In this document: positions 1 to 9,027 of the stretch, piece after piece | Numbering within the stretch: position 1 is the first letter of the stretch | Layout: every line of letters starts with the position of its first letter | Origin: Ophiostoma sp. CBS 140.51 | Lineage: Eukaryota > Ascomycota > Sordariomycetes > Ophiostomatales > Ophiostomataceae | DNA length: 15,278 nt | Reading direction: 5' to 3' | Assembly (NCBI GenBank): GCA_029298735.1 | Contig: JANSLP010000516.1 | Span: forward strand, 1 to 15,278 | The notes under the pieces: model-generated | The model's input: the letters and a program-made list of their open reading frames with translations, nothing else | Databases searched by the model: none | What the model was told of the DNA's origin: nothing | Position numbers and translations under genes: made by a program

Positions 1-1857
1 TTTTGCCTGTTTTGCTTCTTTGCACAACTTGCGGGTTGGGACGACAAATGGACTCTTGGCTCGTGGACTGGACGACTGGACGGCTGTGACGTCGTTTCGG
101 CTCCGTGGGTGTGAAGCCCATATGGCATTCTCAGGTTTATCGATCGAAATTGGAGACGACCAACTCTTTTATATCTTTAGATTTTCATGTGTTCATGTCT
201 TGTTTCGATGTGATGCCTTTTCCCCTGCTCGTTTCCCGTTTCTTCTTTTCGTCCGTCCGTCACCACATCGTGGTTTCCTTGTCTGTGATGCGTGACACGC
301 GCTCCTAGTGCTCCTTCCTTCTGTTGCAGCTTGCAGCTTCTTGCAGCCCTTTGCTTCCTTCCGTCTCACTCGTCATTCTCTTTCGCTCCTTCCCATCATA
401 CCGTGTTTCCCGCACTTCAAAATCGACTCGTTCTTTCTTCTTTCCTCTTTGTCCCTTTCCCTCTTTTCCGCTTTCCATCTCCGGTCAATTTTTCTCCATC
501 GTGGCTGCTGGCTGGGCATAACATCCTGGCCGCCTGGCCCAGGCACTCTTGCACTCTCGCCAAAAGTATCGTATTACCTGCTCTCTAAAAAAAGAGTACA
601 CATAACGAACAGCCCCCCCGCCCCTTCCCTGGCAAAGCGCAGTGGCCCACCTTTTCCCGTATATGTACTCCAGAGGGCAAATGCAGGCCCTGGCTAAGCC
701 ACCAGCACCACTTTTCGCTGCGTCCAAAGGCTCACTGTCTGACATTCCTTCCTGTTTTTTTCTGGCCTGGCCCGCCCATATAAACTTAAATATGGAGAAA
801 AAAGTACTCGTTTGAACTGTAACTGGAGTACGGAGTACATTTGTTACATTTGGGAGAAAGAGCTGTCCCCAAAAGCCCCCAAAAGCCCCAAACCCGCAGC
901 GCCCAGGCCAGCCATCATCAGCCATCCTCCAGCTTCAATGCCCTGTTCTCCTATTCCTCTTGGTGGCTCTTTCCCTCCCCCAGTCGGGCCTCCCTATTTT
1001 TCTTAGATCGACGAGCTTCTTGCCCTTTTCCTCCGTTTCCTGTCCCCTTCCTTGTGTTCTTGTTCCTGATCCCCCTTCCTCCTTTTTTCTTTTTTTGTTT
1101 CTTTCTTCATCATCTCTTCTCGACCTTCGTTTTCGACCTTTTTCTTTCCTCTCCCTCCGACCATTCTACCTATACTTCGCGCAACAACATCACGCGCGTT
1201 GAAACAGCTTGTCAACAAAAGGCTGCATCCGGACCAACGCCTCCCCCTTGTTTTGGTCCCCTTTGTTTATGCTCCTTTATATTTTTCTTTTACTCTTTTA
1301 TTTTGGACTGCCTATTTTCTGCCTCGCTGCAGACAAAGTGCAAAAGAAGCACTTTCTTTTTCTTCCTTTTTGATCCTCTTTGGTCGTTTTCTCCTTTCTT
1401 TTCTGGCGTCGACGCACCACCTCCAGAAAACAGAACCACAACAGCTCCGCCTCAGCCAGGTCCAGCCGCACCTTGGTTTCCCGACAACCAACAAAAACCG
1501 GTCTTCCCCCCTGCCTCCCCTCTCCCTCTATTTTCGTCACGCCCCGTTTCGTGTTTTGGCCAAACCTTTTCTCCAAAAACCAAAAACACGAAGACGACGA
1601 CAACCAGCGACATCGTTGTTCATTCTCCTACGAGGCAGCATCATCGATTTTTCCAGCCCCTCATAGCAAAGCGAAACGAAGGCCCTTCCAGCCGGCAATC
1701 TTAACGATTTACGACTTTAGTCTGCATTCCAGCAGCTAATCGATCCATCACACAGCGACCACTCCTGACTTTTGCATTCTCGCCAGCAAAACTTTCTTTG
1801 CTTCCTCCTCTTTTTTCTTCTTTCTCTCTTCCCACACAGCCTTCCTCCCCCTTCGTC
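1..1857. other. Upstream region and leader of the chitin synthase gene; no gene seen
   Basis: No credible gene is visible on either strand. Long open frames on the plus strand here have no conserved domain and arise because a C/T-rich strand rarely forms stop codons. From about 900 to 1857 the plus strand is strongly pyrimidine-rich, as is usual in promoters and 5' leaders of filamentous fungi, and the last 150 bases before the chitin synthase start contain no ATG. A TATA-like TATAAA lies at 779-784, but it is over 1 kb from the start codon, so its relevance is doubtful. Five GAGTAC/GTACTC hexamers cluster at 594-838. Where transcription starts cannot be decided from sequence. Confidence 0.6.
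594..838. promoter_or_regulatory. Cluster of GAGTAC/GTACTC hexamers, candidate upstream regulatory sites
   Basis: The palindrome-related hexamer GAGTAC, or its complement GTACTC, occurs at 594-599, 665-670, 804-809, 826-831 and 833-838. The last two form the tandem GGAGTACGGAGTAC. About 0.1 copies would be expected by chance in 245 bp on both strands. Elsewhere in the window several copies fall in coding sequence, where GAG-TAC encodes Glu-Tyr. No known factor is assigned. The block lies 1.0-1.26 kb upstream of the chitin synthase start, so control of that gene is only a guess. Confidence 0.35.
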
Positions 1858-4806
1858 ATGGCATACCGCGGCCGTGAAGGAGGCGACTACGAGGGCAACG
1901 AGGGTCACCACCTGCAGGAGCTTCCTGCTGGCGGACAGGTAAGCCAATAAGCCAAACAGAACAAAGATGACGTGGATCGCAGAAAGATGCGATACAGCTA
2001 CCGGACATCAAGCTAACGTGAGCTCCTAACCTTGCACAGTACCACCTCCCTCCCGCAGACGATAATGAAGAGCTCCAGCACTCCCTGTTGAACCAGGGCT
2101 CCTCGCATTACGACCACGACCGCCTGGGCACCGGCGTCTCCAGCGTCCGCCCCGAATCCACATACAGCCTGACAGAGTCTTATGCTCCAGGCGCAGCTGC
2201 AACTGTCCGTAACGGTCCTGGCTTCCCCGTCGCCCCGTCACCTTTCCAGAATGACTCGGGCATGTCCAGCGGGGCCGCCTACCTGGGCGACCCGTACGGT
2301 GGCTTTGGTGGCGCTGGCGGCCGCCCACAGTCAACTGTCTCAATGGGCGGTGACATGGACGAGAGCTTCTATCGCCGTCAGCAGCAGTCGTCGGGCGGTG
2401 GCCTGAAGCGTTACCCTACGCGTAAGGTCAAGCTCGTCCAGGGTTCCGTTCTGAGCACTGAGTACCCCGTTCCCAGTGCCATCCGTAACTCCGTGCAACA
2501 GCGCTACCTCGAGACGGAGGCCAACCACAACGAGTTCGTCAACATGCGCTACACGGCCGCTACTTGTGACCCCAACGACTTCACCCTGAAGAACGGTTAC
2601 GATCTGCGCCCGCGTATGTACAACCGTCACACCGAGCTGCTCATCGCCATTACCTACTACAACGAAGACAAGGTCCTGCTGTCCCGTACCCTGCACGGTG
2701 TCATGCAGAACATTCGCGACATTGTCAACCTCAAGAAGTCGACCTTCTGGAACAAGGGCGGCCCTGCCTGGCAGAAGATTGTCGTCTGTCTCGTCTTTGA
2801 CGGTCTCGAGAAGGCCGACAAGAACGTGCTGGACGTCCTGGCCACTATTGGTGTCTACCAGGATGGTGTTATCAAGAAGGATGTCGACGGCCAGCCCACG
2901 GTCGCTCACATTTTCGAGTACACCTCACAGCTGTCCGTGACGCCCGGCCAACAGCTGATTCGCCCCGTCAACGACAGCCCGACGACTCTGCCACCCGTCC
3001 AGTTCATTTTCTGCTTGAAGCAGCAGAACTCCAAGAAGATCAACTCTCACCGTTGGCTCTTCAACGCTTTCGGTCGCATCCTGAACCCCGAGGTCTGCAT
3101 TCTGCTCGATGCCGGTACCAAGCCCAGCCCCAAGTCGCTGCTTGCGCTCTGGGAGGGCTTCTACAACGACAAGGATCTTGGTGGTGCCTGTGGTGAGATT
3201 CACGCTATGTTGGGCAAGGGCGGCCGTAAGCTGCTGAACCCGCTGGTCGCTGTCCAGAACTTCGAGTACAAGATCTCCAATATTCTCGACAAGCCCCTGG
3301 AGAGTGCCTTTGGTTACGTTAGTGTGTTGCCCGGTGCTTTCTCCGCCTACCGCTTCCGTGCCATTATGGGCCGTCCTCTGGACCAGTACTTCCACGGTGA
3401 CCACACTCTGTCTGCCATTCTTGGTAAGAAGGGTATCGAGGGCATGAACATTTTCAAGAAGAACATGTTCTTGGCCGAGGATCGTATTCTGTGTTTCGAG
3501 CTGGTCGCCAAGGCCGGCCAGAAGTGGCATCTGTCCTACATCAAGGCTGCCAAGGGTGAGACGGATGTGCCCGAGGGTGCCGCAGAGTTTATCGGTCAGC
3601 GTCGTCGTTGGTTGAACGGCTCGTTTGCCGCTAGTTTGTATTCGCTGATGCATTTCGGTCGGATGTACAAGAGCGGTCATAACATTATCCGCATGATTTT
3701 CCTCCACCTGCAGCTGCTTTACAACGTCGCCAACGTCATCTTCACCTGGTTCTCTCTCGCATCTTACTGGCTTACCACCTCCGTCATCATGGACCTTGTG
3801 GGCACACCCGTTGTCGCATCGAGCAAGTCCTCTGAGCACCACGGTTGGCCCTTTGGTGATACCGCTACGCCCCTCGTCAACTCGATTCTCAAGTACATCT
3901 ACCTCGCTTTCGTCATCCTGCAGTTCATCCTGGCGCTGGGTAACCGGCCAAAGGGCTCCAAGTACACCTACGTTACGTCCTACCTCGTCTTCGGTTTCAT
4001 CCAGGCTTACGTTCTGATCCTGTCCGCCTACCTCGTCGTCCAAGCTTTCCAGACACCCGTCTCGGAACAGATCAAGACGGATACTGTTGGCGATTTCTTG
4101 GGCAGTGTCTTTGGCGCCAACGCTGGTGCTGCCGGTGTCATTATTCTGTCTCTGTTCGCCATCTACGGTCTCTACTTCATTTCCTCGTTCCTGTACCTCG
4201 ACCCGTGGCACATGTTCCACTCGTTCCCCTTCTACCTGATCCTCATGTCGACCTACATCAACATCCTGATGGTGTACGCCTTCAACAACTGGCACGATGT
4301 GTCTTGGGGTACCAAGGGTTCCGACACGCACGAGGCTCTGCCTTCGGCGAACATCTCCAAGGGCGAGAAGGACGAGGTGGTTGTTGAGGAAATCGTCAAG
4401 CCGCAGGAGGATATCGACAAGCAGTTCGAGGCCACGGTCAAGCGTGCCCTGGAGCCGTTCCACGAGGACGAGAAGCCCGAGCCCAAGGATGTCCAGGATT
4501 CGTACAAGTCTTTCCGTACGATGCTGGTCGTTCTTTGGCTGTTCTCCAACTGTCTGCTGGCTGTCCTAATTACCAGCGACAACTTTGACAACATTGGCAT
4601 TGGTGTATGTATTCCCCACCACTTCTGTTTAGATGTGTTGCAACTCTTACTAACTTCCTCTTTCTCAGCAAACCACGACCACCCGTACCGCCTACTTCTT
4701 CAAGTTCATCCTGTTCGCGACCTGTTTCCTATCCATCTTCCGTTTCCTTGGTTTCCTTTGGTTCCTGGGCAAGACGGGTCTCATGTGCTGCATTTCCCGT
4801 CGTTAA
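1858..4806 (+). CDS. chs1: Class III chitin synthase (three exons)
   Basis: This is a membrane-bound family 2 glycosyltransferase that polymerises UDP-GlcNAc into chitin at the plasma membrane for hyphal wall growth. Exons are 1858-1938, 2040-4604 and 4669-4806, giving 927 residues, close to the usual 900 or so. Introns are 101 and 64 nt, with GTAAGC and GTATGT donors, CAG acceptors and CTAAC branch sites, both in phase 0. After a Gly/Tyr/Ser-rich N-terminus (about 1-149), the chitin synthase N-terminal and catalytic domains follow, with DAGTKP starting at D384, EDR at 507-509 and QRRRW at 547-551. About seven membrane segments lie near 580-605, 645-665, 673-697, 725-748, 756-778, 854-874 and 891-915. 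The middle and C-terminal parts match class III enzymes (Neurospora chs-1, Aspergillus chsB) rather than class I or II. The start has good context (GTCATGG) and no ATG in the preceding 150 bases. The third exon restores the hydrophobic, Arg-Arg-ending C-terminus. Reading through the last intron would give a wrong tail. Confidence 0.96.
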
Positions 4807-5960
4807 GACGAGCTACAGCAACCGAATCTTCCGAATCGGCCTGTCGATCTACAAACCATATAAAACGAAATGTTGGCTATTATACGGGGCACACCCACGA
4901 TAGATTGGAAACGAGGAGGAAGAAGAAGGGAAACGGTTACACTGACTGTCCCCGGCGGCCAGCATGTACTGCATCCCCCCTTTTCTTTTCATCTTCCCCA
5001 AAGGGTTCCGCGAGAGCGTAAAAAACGGCATGGGATCTTTGGCGTTTTTCTATTATTTTGACACAGTCTTTTTTGTGTTTCTATTTGTTTGCCTATTTTT
5101 GGTTTTTGGTATTTTTGGCCACCACTTGTTTTGGTCAGATTGCTCTTTATTTTTGCGTCTTCCGCTATATCTTTTTTGTTTTTGATTTTCGTTACCTTTT
5201 TGGGTTTGGCCTGTCTTTTTATTTTGTTTTCCTTTATATCTGACTGGGAAAGATCATTTCTTTTTCGAGCGATGCCATATTATATCTGCCATCCTCATAT
5301 TCTTTAATTGAGAGATATCCACACTTTAAAACTGTTGAAGCGTTCCAGGAACGTAAATTTAATTGTCGAGAAGTGACTATTGTAAAGAGACCTTAATCGA
5401 ACTGTGAGTTGTTGGCTGTAGCCTTCTCTTTGGCCTCAAATTAGCGATCTGATCGTTTCTCTTCATCACAGCTCTCCTTTTCCGCGCTCATGTTTACACA
5501 AAAGTCTTGTAAATGTCAAATATTGACTAGTATTCAACTGCAGTTGCTTGGGCCTGTATTACGGATTGTAACAAGCCGCTTTGTCACTTTCCAACCCGTG
5601 GCAAGTGGCGAGTTTGCTTCTCTTTTGTATTGTTTGGTAGCAATTGGGTAATGTGTTGGGATGACTAATATTTCAGGGGCGAGGAAACGGCCGGCTAACC
5701 GTGCCTGCCCAGCCAGTCCTACGGCCTCTTGGGGCGCCTGCCTGACCGGAAGGCAGCCCTGTGGGAAGTGTGTGGTGCGGGCTGGCGGCGGCAAACCCCA
5801 CCTACACCATCGTGCACGCGCTTCAACCATTTTCTTCTCAACTCTCTCCCAAAAGCGCAACTTGTCTTATCATCTTTCCAGCCCCTCCTCCTCTACATTC
5901 GCCCCCAATACCGACCTCACCTCACGCGCGCAGACCTTTGCGCGCAACCGACGGCCCAAG
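4807..5960. other. Intergenic region between chitin synthase and UBC12
   Basis: This holds the chitin synthase 3' untranslated region and the UBC12 promoter and leader. About 5040-5300 is T-rich with several short hydrophobic frames that look like composition artefacts. From about 5800 to 5960 the plus strand becomes C-rich, as expected of a leader. No RNA gene, repeat or conserved frame is seen. Confidence 0.6.
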
Positions 5961-6613
5961 ATGTTGAAGATTTGGTCCATGGTGGGTGAACCTGTTCCGA
6001 GAATATGATACAACAACAGCATCATGGAGTAACTAACGTATTGTTGTCTCCCCCCCTCCCGCAGAAGAAGGAGCAGCAAAAGGCAGAAAATGCCGAAGGT
6101 GCTGCCGCCGGCGGCAAGAAGAAGAAGGTCACCGCGGCCCAGCTGCGAGTACAAAAGGACCTGTCGGAACTATCGCTCGGCTCGACGATGCGCATCGACT
6201 TCCCCGACCCAGACGACATCCTCAACTTCACGCTGGTGATTGAGCCCGATGAGGGCATGTACCGCGGCGGCCACTTTACCTTCAAGTTCCACATCAACGC
6301 CAACTTCCCTCACGACCCGCCCAAGGTCGAGTGCCAGCAAAAGATCTACCACCCCAACATTGACCTGGAGGGTAAGGTCTGCCTCAACATCCTGCGGGAG
6401 GACTGGAAGCCTGTGCTCAACCTGAACGCCGTCATTGTCGGACTGCAATTCCTATTCCTGGAGCCCAACGCGTCGGATCCGCTCAACAAGGACGCCGCGG
6501 AGGACCTGCGGTCGCACAGAGAAAACTTCCGGCGCAACGTTCGGATTGCGATGACGGGCGGTTCGGTGCGGGGCGAGTCATTTGACAAGGTGGTGCTCCC
6601 GGGCAGGCAGTAG
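5961..6613 (+). CDS. UBC12: NEDD8-conjugating enzyme E2 (UBC12), two exons
   Basis: This E2 enzyme accepts the ubiquitin-like modifier NEDD8/Rub1 from its E1 and passes it to cullins, activating SCF-type ubiquitin ligases. Exon 1 is 5961-5981 and exon 2 is 6065-6613, giving 189 residues (human UBC12 has 183). The 83-nt intron has a GTGGGT donor, a CTAAC branch site at 6033-6037 and a GCAG acceptor. The predicted N-terminus MLKIWSMKKEQQK parallels the UBC12-specific E1-docking peptide (MIKLFSLKQQK in human), which identifies the subfamily and fixes the start. The UBC fold contains the HPN motif at 103-105 and the catalytic cysteine C113 in VCLNILREDWKPVL, a hallmark of UBC12. The acidic PDPDDILNF segment is also conserved. 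The stop is TAG at 6611-6613. The same frame then stays open for another 104 codons, described separately. Confidence 0.95.
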
Positions 6614-6928
6614 GTTGCTGCCGAAGGCCAGCACCAGCACGACGCTGCTCATCCCCCCCCGGCGGCACAAGAACCGGTCCTGACAAACACCGTCGGCCCT
6701 GGTACAAAATCGTCTAGTACTCGTTCTGGACATGGCAGCAGAAGAAATGGCAGAGAAAGCGACGTCATAACCAGATATGGGGCTGGCAGAGAGACTGATT
6801 TTAGGTCTTTTGGCAGTGGGAGTGGTTCCAGAAGTGGCTTTGCACAGAGGATGAATCTGCAGGCTGCCGCTGCCGACTCTGTCTCAGCCGCCTATGGCTA
6901 TGCCTACTACGACCGACTCTCCTCCTGA
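6614..6928 (+). other. Open in-frame extension after the UBC12 stop (3' UTR or possible readthrough tail)
   Basis: Directly after the UBC12 TAG, the same frame runs 104 codons to TGA at 6926-6928 without a stop. The hypothetical tail is rich in Gly, Ser, Arg and Ala and ends AYYDRLSS. Codon choice is unlike the gene itself, with many AGA, AGT and AAT codons, and UBC12 proteins normally end where this one does. The stop context TAG-G is not a known efficient readthrough signal. Ordinary 3' untranslated sequence is the better explanation. Readthrough, or splicing from the GTAGGT that overlaps the stop (6610-6615), cannot be excluded. Confidence 0.2.
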
Positions 6929-6933
6929 CGAAA

Positions 6934-6953
6934 CATCTGAACGCATCTGAACG
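6934..6953 (+). repeat. 10-bp perfect tandem duplication
   Basis: The unit CATCTGAACG occurs twice head to tail, followed by CA, just downstream of the extended UBC12 frame. It looks like a replication-slippage duplication in non-coding sequence. Confidence 0.85.
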
Positions 6954-7590
6954 CAGCGGGCGTCGTTATGAGAGGCATCGTCGCGATAGACAGTCTCGTC
7001 GGGGCGGAATGGACAACTCCGGGACTGGTCCTTGAGACCCTTTTGGGAGGTCACGGGATCGCTGGTCCGGCGCCTCTCTTACACCCTTACACTCTGCATT
7101 TTTACGTTTTTTTTTTCAACCAGAAGGCTTCTAGAAGGGAGAGGGGCGTGGGAGAAGGGAGCTCCCGCTCCACACCCTGTGTCTTTTTTGTCTTTCCTGC
7201 AGTGCAAGCTCGGCGGCGGCAGGATCTATTATTACGATTTCCTTTGCGGGGAAAAGGAGAACCTGGGGAGAGCTGTAGATACACCGGGGAGAGCGTTAGA
7301 TGCTGATTTGGGAATAAGATTAGAAAGGAGAGAACCGTGAGGGGAGATGACGACATTGGGCGCATCATGAGGAGTCTCGGGTCTGGGTTTCGCTATCATT
7401 TTGCTGTTTCTTCGCGTTTTGCGTTAAGCCTCTTCTATCCGTTCTTTGAACGGTTTGTTTTCTGTTATCATCATGTTTCCTTTCACTCTTTGCACTGCAG
7501 CATTATCACCCTCCATATGAATCATTAACATATTTATGTCTCTTTAACTCTACAACCCCGTCTCCGGATGTTTCTGGTCGATCCATTACC

Positions 7591-7626
7591 AGTTCCTGAG
7601 GTTTTCCAAGTTCCTGAGGTTTTCCA
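7591..7626 (+). repeat. 18-bp perfect tandem duplication
   Basis: The unit AGTTCCTGAGGTTTTCCA is present twice without a spacer (7591-7608 and 7609-7626) and both copies are identical. It lies in non-coding sequence with no target-site or insertion-sequence structure around it, so a local slippage duplication is likely. Confidence 0.9.
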
Positions 7627-7695
7627 TGTTCACTTGGCTTGTTCATAGCTTCCTCGGTGGGCATCTCCGTCCTCGGATGTTGACTCTTTTTTATT

Positions 7696-7971
7696 TTATT
7701 TTACTTTCAAAATACATACAGTAGCTTGCTCAAAAGGGAAGGTCATGTAGCTTGTTCTTTGTGTAGATACTCCATTCAAGGTCGAGAACCAGGAAAAAGA
7801 CCCATCAACTGGCGAATTGCCTCCAACAGACAGCTCCAGACCTAGAGAGGAGCACTTGTAGTTTACAACATGTGCGCCCTCCGCCACGGCAACGCCAAAA
7901 AAGGACCCATTCAAGGTCAGGGACCTAGACTGAAAGGTACCTGAATCACTCTGTACTGCTGGGGTGGATTG
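7696..7971 (-). other. Orphan 91-codon open frame with internal repeat; possible gene relic or terminal exon
   Basis: On the minus strand a frame is open from 7971 down to a TAA at 7696-7698, bounded upstream by an in-frame TAG at 7972-7974. It has no early ATG, so as a gene it would need an upstream exon. The TAG could be the end of an intron acceptor. The translation contains two related segments, SGTFQSRSLTLNG and DGSFSWFSTLNG. At DNA level a 12-bp identical repeat (CCATTCAAGGTC, plus strand, at 7772 and 7907) lies 135 bp apart, exactly 45 codons. I recognise no family. Codon usage shows no strong bias, which favours a relic or chance. Confidence 0.2.
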
Positions 7972-8245
7972 CTACGAGTATGGGACTGTTTTGCCATTCT
8001 GCCGGACCCTGATGGCAGTCATGCGTTCTCGGCCGGGTCAAGTCACAACTGGTCGCAACTGCTGCGTTGGTCTCACCTGCCATGCTTGATTCTCTTACCG
8101 TTCTTTCTTACCTTACCTCAGAAACCGTGCGATTTTGGGGCGTTTCCTTGCCCCTTGTTCCTTCCCTCCTGGATGTTTACGATGCATTTTCCTCTTTCCT
8201 CGGATAAGAACGACCCCTCTTCGCAAAGAAAGTTGCGCAAAACTC

Positions 8246-8502
8246 TGACTCCTGACTCCTCAAGAAGAAACAGTGCCAGAAACAGAGAGGGTCCCAGACA
8301 AGGAAAGAGTCACCCAGGCCCGAACGAAACTACACCGAAGTCGGTGGTGGCCACAAAGCAAGCGCCAGTTTACGGAATATGCCCCACTTGGAGACACGGG
8401 AGCGAGTTTTGTACTTATGCTAGTAAGTTTGGCGGGCAAGGCTACTTCTGTAGCAGCCATTCCCACTTCTGCCACTCAAAGAGGGCCCAAAGGAGGTGAC
8501 TC
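8246..8502. promoter_or_regulatory. Cluster of TGACTC sites, likely CPC-1/Gcn4-type amino-acid control elements
   Basis: TGACTC, the half-site core bound by the bZIP activators Gcn4 (yeast) and CPC-1 (Neurospora), occurs at 8246-8251, 8253-8258 and 8497-8502 on the plus strand and at 8307-8312 on the minus strand. A further copy lies at 7681-7686. These are 530-780 bp upstream of the ILV5 start. Branched-chain amino-acid genes are classical targets of cross-pathway control, so the position makes functional sense. Binding itself is inferred. Confidence 0.5.
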
Positions 8503-8633
8503 GAACAGAGAGACCACTCAAGGAGAGAGGGGTTCCCGACCAGTGGCGCCCAGCAACAGTCTAGAGGCAAGAAGCACACGAAAAAAAATTGACCCAAAAG
8601 CTGCCCCTCCGGAGATGTGCAACTCGCCGCGGA

Positions 8634-8638
8634 CCAAT
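8634..8638 (+). promoter_or_regulatory. CCAAT box upstream of ILV5
   Basis: A CCAAT pentamer in the context GGACCAATAG lies about 390 bp upstream of the ILV5 start codon, just before the sequence turns C/T-rich. The fungal HAP/CBC complex binds CCAAT. A single pentamer is weak evidence. Confidence 0.3.
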
Positions 8639-8639
8639 A

Positions 8640-9027
8640 GCATAGCAGAATTCGATAGCTTTTTGCACCTTTTCGGGATTTTTCTTCACTCTTTTTGTCT
8701 CTTTTTGATATTTTGGCTGACTTTTTGGCGACCTTTACCTTACTTTCGTCCGTCTTTTGCTCGCATCTGCTTGCCTCTCACTTGCTGTAGCCCGCTTTTT
8801 TCTGCCCGTCTTCACCCCATCTTCTCCACACAAAGAGAGCAAAGAAGATCGCTCTTGCATTTTTGTGCTCTTCGGATTTCCCTTCATATTGCGCGCCTCC
8901 CCCCTCCTTCCGTTCCTGAATTTTGTTTCTTCTTTCCTTCCTTCTTTCCTCATTCACAACTTTTTTTACCAACGACCCTTATACCCATCTCCTCTCCTTT
9001 CTTTCTTCTTCCCCAATTCACATCACA
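8640..9027 (+). promoter_or_regulatory. C/T-rich, ATG-free leader region of ILV5
   Basis: The plus strand here is dominated by T and C runs and contains no ATG before the ILV5 start at 9028. This is the usual look of a core promoter plus 5' untranslated region for a highly expressed filamentous-fungal gene. The transcription start cannot be placed exactly. Confidence 0.5.

Larger units (their letters stand above)
6614..9027. other. 2.4 kb intergenic region between UBC12 and ILV5
   Basis: No convincing gene is present. The region starts with the UBC12 3' untranslated sequence. It contains tandem duplications at 6934-6953 and 7591-7626, and a short perfect hairpin at 7439-7453 (CCGTTC, TTT loop, GAACGG). 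An orphan minus-strand open frame lies at 7696-7971. From about 8240 it probably forms the ILV5 promoter and leader, with TGACTC sites and a CCAAT box. The last 390 bases before the ILV5 start are C/T-rich and contain no ATG. Confidence 0.6.

Noticed and set aside
485..925. 146-codon minus-strand open frame
   Set aside because: No domain, erratic composition, no plausible promoter or splice signals; it overlaps the GAGTAC cluster in intergenic DNA.
841..1704. 287-codon plus-strand open frame upstream of the chitin synthase
   Set aside because: It begins at TTG, not ATG, and consists of Phe/Leu/Ser/Pro runs produced by C/T-rich DNA, in which stop codons are rare.
2925..4463. 512-codon minus-strand open frame opposite the chitin synthase
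   Set aside because: It is the antisense shadow of a highly codon-biased gene; the translation shows no conserved domain, and the plus strand is clearly coding with catalytic motifs.
8460..8510. Possible tRNA T-arm on the minus strand (GTTCGAGT near 8497-8506)
   Set aside because: The flanking five-base stem does not pair and no A box or acceptor stem is found. No GGTTCGANNCC B box occurs elsewhere in the window.
8273..8600. Possible LTR-retrotransposon relic: a DTGAS aspartic-protease-like motif (8394-8408) and TGGCGCCCAG resembling a primer-binding site (8544-8553)
   Set aside because: There is no long terminal repeat, no other gag or pol motif, no target duplication, and the order (protease-like before primer site) is wrong for the plus strand. 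Both are short matches likely due to chance.
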